Shown: positions 1 through 4,742 of the stretch, in pieces
Layout: the number at the start of each line of letters is the position of its first letter
Position numbering within the stretch: position 1 is the stretch's first letter
Source of the DNA: Phenylobacterium sp.
GTDB taxonomy: Bacteria; Pseudomonadota; Alphaproteobacteria; Caulobacterales; Caulobacteraceae
DNA length: 5,039 nucleotides
Direction of reading: 5' to 3'
Assembly (NCBI GenBank): GCA_025350885.1
Contig: JANXXA010000442.1
Span: forward strand, 1 to 5,039
Notes under the pieces: generated by a model
Database searches by the model: none
Told to the model about the DNA's origin: nothing
What the model saw: only the letters and a program-made list of their open reading frames with translations
Position numbers and translations under genes: made by a program

Positions 1-2419
1 CCTCGAGGCTCTCGGTCAGCGGTTCGGGCGCCGCGATGACCGCGTCGACCTGGGGCTCATGAGTCGCCTCGGGGGTCGGCGCATCAGCGTCTCGGCCGCG
101 ACCGCGTCCACGGCGGGCACGCTTGGGGCGTTCCTCGGCGGCGGGCAGCTCGACCCAGATCTCGTCTTCGGGACCACTGGGCGCCGCTCGGGCGACCGGC
201 GCCGAAGCGACAGCCTGCGCCGCGACGCGCGGCGTCTCGCGCCCGTCGTTGCCGGCGGCGGCCGGCTGCTTCATGTCTTCCGACGGGTCGAACCAGACGA
301 AGGGATCGTCGCCGTAGGGCACCCAGGGTCGCGTCCAGGCAAAGGCGTCGGCGGGCCGGCTGTCGTCGCGCATCCGGCGGCCGCCTCTGCGGCCGCGGCG
401 GCGTCGGCGGCCATCGCCGTCCAGATCATCGCTGCGCGGCGCGTCGGCGGCGCGCGGCGCGGCGGCCGGTGCGTCCGAGGCCTCGCGCGGCTCGCGGGGT
501 TCACCGTCGCGGCGGCCGCGACGGCGGCGTCGGCGGCCCCGGTTACGGCCATCACCGTCCTCGCGGTTCTCGTCGTCGTCACGCGGGGCGCGGGCGGTTA
601 CGGGCGGAGAGTCGTCGTCGGTGTCTTCCCGCTCGATGGCGATCTCGATCTCGTCCTGTTCGTCTTCCTCGTCCTCGTCCTCGACGGCTTCGTCGTCATA
701 GCCGTCATCGACCATCGGCTCATAGGCTGCCGCAGGGGCCGCCGCGGCCACGTGGTCCGGCCGGGTCTCCATCGAAGTGCGTTCGATCTGGCACTCGGCG
801 TGGGCGATCTCGTCATCGACCAGCACGGTGACGAACAGCCCCAGGGTCTGCTGCAGGCGCGCCAGGTGCGCGCGCTTCTCGTTCAGGATGTAGAGGCCGA
901 CGGCGCGGGGGGTCTTCAGCGTGACCTCGCCGCCACCCTTCAGCGCCTCGAGCTCCAGGGTCCGCAGCGCCGCCAGGGCGCTGGATTCCACCGAGCGCAC
1001 CCGCCCGGTGCCCGCGCAATGCTCACAGACATGGGTGGTGCCTTCCAGCACCCCGGTGCGGCGGCGTTGACGGCTGATTTCCATCAGGCCGAAGGGTGAG
1101 ATTTTGCCCATCTGCACGCGGGCCCGGTCGTCCTTGAGGCAATCCTTCAGGATCTTCTCGACCGTCCGGTTGTTCTTCGACTCGTCCATGTCGATGAAGT
1201 CGATGACGATCAGGCCGGCCAGGTCGCGCAGGCGCAGCTGCCGGGCGGTTTCCTCGGCCGCCTCCATGTTGGTCTTCAGCGCGGTGGCTTCGATGTTGCG
1301 CTCGCGGGTGGATTTTCCGGAGTTCACATCGACCGCGACCAGGGCCTCGGTCTGGTTGATCACCAGATAGCCGCCCGAGCGCAGAGGCACGACCGGCGAA
1401 TAGATCTGGCTCAGGTGGTCCTCGACCCGGTGCTTGACGAACAGCGGCGTTGGTTCGGTGTAGAGCTGCACCTTCTTGGCCTGGCTGGGCATCAGCATGC
1501 GCATGAAGTCGCGGGCTTCCTTGAAGCCCGCGGCGCCCTCGACGAACACCCCGTCGATGTCCTTGTCGTAGAGGTCGCGGATCGCCCGCTTGACCAAGTC
1601 CTCTTCCTCGTAGATCCGGGCCGGCGCGATCGAATGCAGGGTGGTTTCGCGGATGTTCTCCCACAGCCGCAGCAGATAGTCGTAGTCCCGTTTCAGCTCG
1701 GCCTTGGTGCGCTTGGCGCCGGCGGTCCGTACGATCAGGCCCATGCCCTGCGGCACGTCCAGGCTCTGGACGACGCCCTTCAGGCGCCGGCGATCGGTTA
1801 CCGCTTCGATCTTGCGCGAGATGCCGCCCCCTCGAGCGGTATTCGGCATCAACACGCCATAGCGGCCGGCCAGCGACAGATAGGTGGTCAGCGCCGCGCC
1901 CTTGTTGCCTCGCTCCTCCTTGACGACCTGTACCAGCATGATCTGCCGGCGGCGGATCACTTCCTGGATCTTGTATTTGCGCATCAGTCGCCGGCGACGC
2001 CGCGCGACCTCTTCTTCCATCACATCATCGTCGTCCTCGGAGGCGACGTCGTGGTCCTCCTCATCGTCTTCGGAGGTCGCCTCGGCGCTGGCGGCGCCCC
2101 GCCGGCCGCGAGGATCGTGATGTTCGTCCTCGTCGTCGACCTCTTCGCGCATCAGCGCTTCGCGGTCGGCCACGGGGATCTGATAGTAGTCGGGGTGGAT
2201 TTCGTTGAAAGCCAGGAAGCCATGGCGATTGCCGCCATACTCGATGAACGCCGCCTGCAGCGACGGCTCAACGCGCGTCACCTTGGCAAGATAGATATTA
2301 CCTCTGAGCTGCTTGCGGCTGGCGCTTTCGAAATCGAACTCTTCAACGCGCGATCCATCGACCACCACCACACGCGTCTCTTCGGCGTGGGCTGCGTCGA
2401 TCAACATATTCTTGGGCAT
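1..2419 (-). CDS. rne: Ribonuclease E, 3' end cut off by the window edge
   Basis: This is the endonuclease that starts decay of most mRNAs and processes rRNA, and it scaffolds the RNA degradosome. The 806 codons present begin MPKNMLIDAA, with GGAG 9 nt before the ATG. An S1 domain (about 36-185) is interrupted by an acidic then basic insertion (about 84-150) and resumes at EERGNKGAALTT. The 5'-sensor region has GLIVRTAG (R231, T232). The DNase I-like catalytic subdomain has D364 (VDVNSG) and D407 (IVIDFIDM), spaced as E. coli D303 and D346. The Zn-link is C465-EH-C468, for tetramer assembly. After about residue 550 the protein looks disordered: an acidic stretch (571-603), two Arg-rich blocks (621-637, 667-682), an aromatic segment (693-710), an IWVEL motif (754-758) and an RG-rich patch (767-776). 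No stop is reached. I recall the C. crescentus enzyme as about 900 residues, ending in a PNPase-binding tail, which would lie outside the window. Identity is certain; tail functions are inferred. Confidence 0.98.
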   Translation of the reverse strand, partial: MPKNMLIDAAHAEETRVVVVDGSRVEEFDFESASRKQLRGNIYLAKVTRVEPSLQAAFIEYGGNRHGFLAFNEIHPDYYQIPVADREALMREEVDDEDEHHDPRGRRGAASAEATSEDDEEDHDVASEDDDDVMEEEVARRRRRLMRKYKIQEVIRRRQIMLVQVVKEERGNKGAALTTYLSLAGRYGVLMPNTARGGGISRKIEAVTDRRRLKGVVQSLDVPQGMGLIVRTAGAKRTKAELKRDYDYLLRLWENIRETTLHSIAPARIYEEEDLVKRAIRDLYDKDIDGVFVEGAAGFKEARDFMRMLMPSQAKKVQLYTEPTPLFVKHRVEDHLSQIYSPVVPLRSGGYLVINQTEALVAVDVNSGKSTRERNIEATALKTNMEAAEETARQLRLRDLAGLIVIDFIDMDESKNNRTVEKILKDCLKDDRARVQMGKISPFGLMEISRQRRRTGVLEGTTHVCEHCAGTGRVRSVESSALAALRTLELEALKGGGEVTLKTPRAVGLYILNEKRAHLARLQQTLGLFVTVLVDDEIAHAECQIERTSMETRPDHVAAAAPAAAYEPMVDDGYDDEAVEDEDEEDEQDEIEIAIEREDTDDDSPPVTARAPRDDDENREDGDGRNRGRRRRRRGRRDGEPREPREASDAPAAAPRAADAPRSDDLDGDGRRRRRGRRGGRRMRDDSRPADAFAWTRPWVPYGDDPFVWFDPSEDMKQPAAAGNDGRETPRVAAQAVASAPVARAAPSGPEDEIWVELPAAEERPKRARRGRGRGRDADAPTPEATHEPQVDAVIAAPEPLTESLE

Positions 2420-2460
2420 TGGATGTGTCTCCGCGGCGCGCCCTGGACGCAGGGTCCAGG
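2420..2460 (-). promoter_or_regulatory. rne ribosome binding site and leader hairpin
   Basis: On the rne strand, GGAG (2432-2429) stands 9 nt before the ATG, a normal Shine-Dalgarno spacing that supports the chosen start. Just upstream, CCTGGAC and GTCCAGG (2442-2448 and 2454-2460) form a perfect 7-bp stem with a 5-nt loop, whose base lies 9 nt from the GGAG. Weaker inverted repeats follow further up (GGCGC/GCGCC at 2484-2495; CGCCA/TGGCG at 2507-2520), so the mRNA leader is probably structured. E. coli rne is known to be autoregulated through hairpins in its 5' UTR; that this leader does the same is inference, and I do not see the E. coli hairpin sequence here. Confidence 0.55.
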
Positions 2461-2534
2461 CGCAGCCGGCTGTTTGTGCGACGGGCGCGTGCGCCACCCG
2501 CGGGAGCGCCACGCATGGCGTCTCGGGAGGCTTG

Positions 2535-2694
2535 GGGCCGTGACGTGGCCCGCGAATGATTTTGAGCAGCGCTGCCCATCGGGTGTGTTCCCAGGCGCGT
2601 CAGGTGACGCGGATCGGATAGAGCGTCGCTCGCCGGAAATACGGTCAGCTGACGCGGGTTTGTCGCGCGACCCCTTTGCCCTCGCTTGACGCGG
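2535..2694. repeat. Cluster of TGACGCGG motifs and small dyads between rne and amiC
   Basis: The 8-mer TGACGCGG occurs exactly at 2605-2612, 2650-2657 and 2687-2694, with a one-mismatch copy (TGACGTGG) at 2541-2548. The two middle copies share a 14-bp match with one mismatch (GTCAGGTGACGCGG at 2599, GTCAGCTGACGCGG at 2644). Each lies in a dyad: GCGTCA-GG-TGACGC (2597-2610) and the perfect palindrome GTCAGCTGAC (2644-2653). The 2541 copy sits in the loop of GGGCC/GGCCC (2535-2551). Such an arrangement could be a set of operators for a dimeric regulator of rne and/or amiC. The regulator is unknown, and high GC raises the chance of coincidence. Confidence 0.35.
2617..2624 (-). promoter_or_regulatory. 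Possible -10 element for rne
   Basis: On the minus strand GCTCTATC resembles the housekeeping -10 consensus I recall for Caulobacter (GCTANAWC), with one mismatch. No convincing -35 element sits at the expected distance; CTGACC lies too far upstream. If used, transcription would begin near 2610 and give a leader of about 190 nt that includes the hairpins described for rne. The -10-like site overlaps the dyad cluster, so a regulator binding there could affect it. This is a weak call. Confidence 0.18.
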
Positions 2695-2855
2695 GAGGCG
2701 GATTGGCGCGCGGCGGGACTTTGCAACAGCCGACCGCAAAAGGAAAGCCGTACCCGGAATGTGCGGACGGCAAGACCCGGTTAACCGTTTGTCTACCCCG
2801 GCCGCGCGTATATGGATCCTGGGTAGTGCCGGCCATAGCGACCGGCGCAGGGGTT

Positions 2856-2860
2856 AGAGG
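2856..2860 (+). promoter_or_regulatory. amiC ribosome binding site
   Basis: AGAGG ends 4 nt before the ATG at 2865, close but usable. The next in-frame ATG (2889) has only GAGCGGG directly against it, with no room for ribosome spacing. This favours 2865 as the start, although 2889 would still leave a complete signal peptide. Confidence 0.45.
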
Positions 2861-2864
2861 CGTC

Positions 2865-4076
2865 ATGCGGGCCGGGCTGCAGAGCGGGATGCGGAGTCGA
2901 AGGGGCCCGGCCGTCGCCGCGGCCGTCCTGGCTTGCGCTGTGGCCGCCGTGTCGATGACCCGGGCCGCGGCCTCCGCCGCAGGCCTGCTGAAGGTCCGGC
3001 TCGGCGGCGACGCCCAGGCGACCCGCATCGTTATGGATCTCGACCAGGCCGCCAGCGGCAAGCTGGTGTCCGACGGCTCGGACGGTCACGCCGTGGTCAT
3101 CCTGTCCGGGGTTTCTGCCCTGGGGGGCCTGCAGGGCGCGGGCCAGGGGCTTGTCCGTTCCTGGAGCATCGACCAGACCACAGCGGGCGCGCGGCTGGTG
3201 CTCGAACTTGTCGCCGACGCCAAGGTGCGCGGCCGGTTCCTGCTGCCGCCGGCCGACGGCATCGAGCACTACCGCTATGTGATCGACGTGGCCGCCCAGC
3301 CCACAGCCGGCGTTAAACTGGCCTCATCGACCGCGCCCATGCCCGTGGCGCTGAAGCTTCGGCCGAAGATCGCGCCCGCGCGGGCGACCCTGGTGTCGCT
3401 GAAGAAAGTCATCGTCATCGATCCCGGCCATGGCGGCCACGACCCCGGCGCCAGCGGCGCCCTGGGCTTCGAGAAGGACGTCAACCTTGCCGCCGCCCTG
3501 TCGCTAAAGGCCCGGTTGGAACGCTCGTCGCGCTATCGCGTGGTGCTGACCCGCGACGATGACACCTATGTGCCGCTGGACCGCCGCGTCCGGGTCGCCC
3601 AGAGCGCCGGGGCGGATCTGTTCATTTCGCTGCACTCCGACTCGGGGCCGGACGCCAGCCTGCGCGGGGCTTCCGTCTACACCCTGTCGGACAAGGCTTC
3701 GAACCGCGCCGTGCGCTTCGTCAAACAGGACGACTGGTTCATGAAGGCCAGCCTGACCGGCGACCGCGGCGTGCAGGACATCCTCTTCGACCTGACCCAG
3801 CGGGCCACCAAGAACCGCTCCGCCGCCTTCGCCCAGACCCTGGTCACCCGCATCGAGGGCAAGGCGCCGCTGCTGCGCCGCAGCCAGCGCGACGCCGGCT
3901 TCATGGTGCTGCTGGCCCCGGACGTGCCGGCCGTGCTGCTGGAGATGGGCTTCGTCTCCAATCCCGAGGACGAGGAGCTGCTGCGCGATCCGCAGCGCCG
4001 CACCCGCCTGATGAACGCCGTCGGCGACTCCATCGACGACTACTTCGCCGAAGCGACCCGGCTGGCGTCGCGCTAG
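2865..4076 (+). CDS. amiC: N-acetylmuramoyl-L-alanine amidase, AmiC type
   Basis: This zinc amidase cleaves the bond between N-acetylmuramic acid and L-alanine in peptidoglycan, in the periplasm, and helps split the septum during division. The 403-residue product starts with an export signal: basic SRRG at 11-14, then an Ala/Val-rich core to about residue 39. A β-rich AMIN domain (about 41-145, ending YRYVIDV), which targets amidases to the septum or wall, and a Pro/Ala linker follow. The Amidase_3 domain runs from about 180 to 398. Its zinc ligands are H189 (DPGHGG), E203 (FEKDVNL) and H257 (SLHSD), and the catalytic glutamate is E360 (LLEMGF). All are present, so the enzyme should be active. 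The long segment between H257 and E360, with DLTQRATKNRS at 309-319, matches the autoinhibitory helix region of amidases activated by LytM factors (EnvC/NlpD in E. coli, DipM in Caulobacter). The gene is divergent from rne and lies upstream of mrcA. Confidence 0.95.
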   Translation: MRAGLQSGMRSRRGPAVAAAVLACAVAAVSMTRAAASAAGLLKVRLGGDAQATRIVMDLDQAASGKLVSDGSDGHAVVILSGVSALGGLQGAGQGLVRSWSIDQTTAGARLVLELVADAKVRGRFLLPPADGIEHYRYVIDVAAQPTAGVKLASSTAPMPVALKLRPKIAPARATLVSLKKVIVIDPGHGGHDPGASGALGFEKDVNLAAALSLKARLERSSRYRVVLTRDDDTYVPLDRRVRVAQSAGADLFISLHSDSGPDASLRGASVYTLSDKASNRAVRFVKQDDWFMKASLTGDRGVQDILFDLTQRATKNRSAAFAQTLVTRIEGKAPLLRRSQRDAGFMVLLAPDVPAVLLEMGFVSNPEDEELLRDPQRRTRLMNAVGDSIDDYFAEATRLASR

Positions 4077-4103
4077 CGTTTCGGCGCCAAGAGCCTCCCA
4101 CAA

Positions 4104-4143
4104 TGTCATCCCGGTTTCGCCGCAGGCGAAGACCGGGACCCAT
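4104..4143 (+). repeat. REP-like palindromic repeat, copy 1
   Basis: This 40-bp unit runs from TGTCATCCCGG to GACCCAT. It folds into an outer stem CCCGGT/ACCGGG (4110-4115 with 4132-4137), an inner stem TTCGCC/GGCGAA (4116-4121 with 4125-4130), a GCA loop and one unpaired G at 4131. It matches the reverse complement of copy 2 at 36 of 40 positions. Interspersed palindromes with a GTCATCCCGG...CCGGGACCCA frame are, as I recall, common in alphaproteobacterial intergenic DNA, similar to enterobacterial REP/BIME elements. Confidence 0.85.
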
Positions 4144-4205
4144 ACGCGCCAGCTTTCGAAAGCGCGCATGGCCGCGCCGGCGCCATGTCCATCAGCTCGG
4201 AGTCG

Positions 4206-4245
4206 ATGGGTCCCGGTCTTCCGCTGCGCGGAAACCGGGATGACA
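4206..4245 (-). repeat. REP-like palindromic repeat, copy 2 (inverted)
   Basis: This is the inverted partner of the unit at 4104, read on the minus strand, with 62 bp between them. It has the same outer stem CCCGGT/ACCGGG, the same unpaired G and the same GCA loop. The inner stem is TTCCGC/GCGGAA in place of TTCGCC/GGCGAA. All four differences from copy 1 are two pairs of compensating changes, so the hairpin is kept. The head-to-tail inverted pairing resembles a BIME, and the two copies could also pair with each other over 40 bp. Confidence 0.85.
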
Positions 4246-4325
4246 CGGAGGATATGTCCCTCTTGGTATCGAGTGTCGGCGCGATACGCTGCTCGACGGA
4301 TGAAGAAGTCGCCGAGCCTCACGCA

Positions 4326-4655
4326 ATGCTAAGGTTCACAACGACAATTGCGGCGCTGATGATGGCCGCAGTCTGCGCGACCCCTGGCGATTCAAAATCT
4401 CGCCCGCAGACGGCCCAAGTCGTCGATGGGTCGTCAGCAATCAAATTGGTGCGAGCAGCCTGGATCAAGGCGCATCCGGAACTGCGAGTTCGCATAGGAT
4501 CAGAGGCGACGTGGCAAAAGGAAATGAAGGCCACACTCCGGGATGGCGTGTGGATCGTGCATGAGGGGCAATCGGAGGGAGAAATAGGAAACGGCCTCGT
4601 TGTCCGTCTCATGAGCGTGAATGGGCATATTCTCGATATGTACCTGCTCCAATAG
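4326..4655 (+). CDS. Small exported protein of unknown function, possibly NTF2-fold immunity-like
   Basis: I do not recognise this 109-residue protein with certainty. The ATG at 4326 is chosen because it gives a signal-peptide-like start: MLRF, then a hydrophobic core (TTTIAALMMAAV) and VCA at 16-18 as a possible signal peptidase I site. Its ribosome site is poor. The alternative ATG at 4254 (133 aa) has GGAGG but only 2 nt away, and would put a polar stretch before the core. The mature part has AAW (44-46), W63, a LRDGVWIV strand (71-78), GEIGNGLVVRL (85-95) and NGHILDMYLLQ at the end. This order of helix, W strand, Gly-rich turn and 'dG.Il' strand resembles the small NTF2-fold immunity family (YbbC-like), but that is pattern memory only. 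The gene body is about 56% GC against about 70% around it, with codons such as ATA, CTA and AAA, which suggests transfer. No toxin gene is next to it. Confidence 0.65.
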   Translation: MLRFTTTIAALMMAAVCATPGDSKSRPQTAQVVDGSSAIKLVRAAWIKAHPELRVRIGSEATWQKEMKATLRDGVWIVHEGQSEGEIGNGLVVRLMSVNGHILDMYLLQ

Positions 4656-4681
4656 CTGAGCTTCCTGCGTTCCTGAGCCCG

Positions 4682-4709
4682 TTGGCGCCGCATCCGAAGC
4701 CGGTTAGAC
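4682..4709 (+). promoter_or_regulatory. Possible mrcA promoter
   Basis: TTGGCG (4682-4687) is a fair -35 and TTAGAC (4704-4709) a poor -10, 16 bp apart and about 35 nt before the mrcA start. GTTAGAC also partly resembles the Caulobacter -10 form. The gap between the small gene and mrcA is 87 bp with no hairpin terminator, so read-through from upstream is equally possible. This is a weak call. Confidence 0.22.
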
Positions 4710-4735
4710 GAGGCCATAGGGGCCGGGGCGCCTCT

Positions 4736-4740
4736 GGAGG
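4736..4740 (+). promoter_or_regulatory. mrcA ribosome binding site
   Basis: GGAGG is a strong Shine-Dalgarno core, but it ends only 2 nt before the GTG at 4743. The in-frame TTG at 4752 would have a spacing of 11 nt. Neither is ideal, so this site does not settle the start. Confidence 0.45.
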
Positions 4741-4742
4741 TC

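Larger units (their letters stand above)
2420..2864. other. Divergent intergenic region between rne and amiC
   Basis: This 445-bp stretch must carry the promoters of both divergent genes. It holds the rne leader, the TGACGCGG dyads and, on the amiC side, TTAACCGTTTGTCTA (2781-2795) followed by TATATG (2809-2814) about 50 nt before the amiC start. The TATATG could be part of an amiC promoter, but no -35 fits well, so I do not call one. TTAA at 2781 resembles one half of a CtrA site (TTAA-N7-TTAA), but the second half is TCTA, so it is not a real match. The amiC reading frame stays open back to an ATG at 2676. The 63 residues this would add resemble nothing I know and would bury the signal peptide. 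Confidence 0.5.
4077..4325. other. Spacer with palindromic repeats between amiC and the small gene
   Basis: These 249 bp hold the inverted repeat pair listed separately (4104-4143 and 4206-4245). Between the copies are a perfect 12-bp palindrome GCTTTCGAAAGC (4152-4163) and CATGGC/GCCATG (4167-4172 with 4182-4187). No T-run follows any of these hairpins, so they do not look like a standard intrinsic terminator for amiC, though they could stabilise the 3' end of its mRNA. The frame of the downstream gene is open from 4185, but the residues encoded here come from the repeat and are unlikely to be protein. A GGAGG at 4247-4251 is only 2 nt from the in-frame ATG at 4254. Confidence 0.6.

Noticed and set aside
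59..1099. Long plus-strand open frame (346 codons) opposite the rne tail
   Set aside because: It is codon-aligned antisense to rne, whose GC-rich third positions keep this frame open. The product is low-complexity Ala/Gly/Val with no domain.
1415..2689. Long plus-strand open frame (424 codons) opposite rne and running into the intergenic region
   Set aside because: Same codon-aligned shadow of rne; the rne product on the other strand is a clear full catalytic domain.
2781..2795. CtrA-binding site (TTAA-N7-TTAA) upstream of amiC
   Set aside because: Only the first half matches; the second half reads TCTA.
2676..2864. In-frame N-terminal extension of the amidase from an ATG at 2676
   Set aside because: The added 63 residues have no recognisable features, would bury the signal peptide, and cover the likely promoter region.
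2645..3269. Minus-strand open frames over the amiC 5' half (2645-3061, 2793-3269)
   Set aside because: They are shadows of amiC and its upstream region with low-complexity products and no start context.
3357..3368. Perfect 12-bp palindrome CTTCGGCCGAAG inside amiC
   Set aside because: It lies in the coding linker and is explained by GC-rich codons; nothing else supports a regulatory role.
4104..4137. Intrinsic terminator for amiC
   Set aside because: The hairpin is strong, but no T-run follows it, and the same unit occurs inverted nearby, so it fits an interspersed repeat better.
4104..4245. CRISPR array or insertion sequence
   Set aside because: There are only two copies, in inverted orientation, with no spacer series and no transposase or target duplication visible.
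3504..4322. Minus-strand open frame of 272 codons over the amiC 3' half and the repeat block
   Set aside because: It is antisense to the conserved amidase catalytic domain, and its N-terminal part is translated palindromic repeat.
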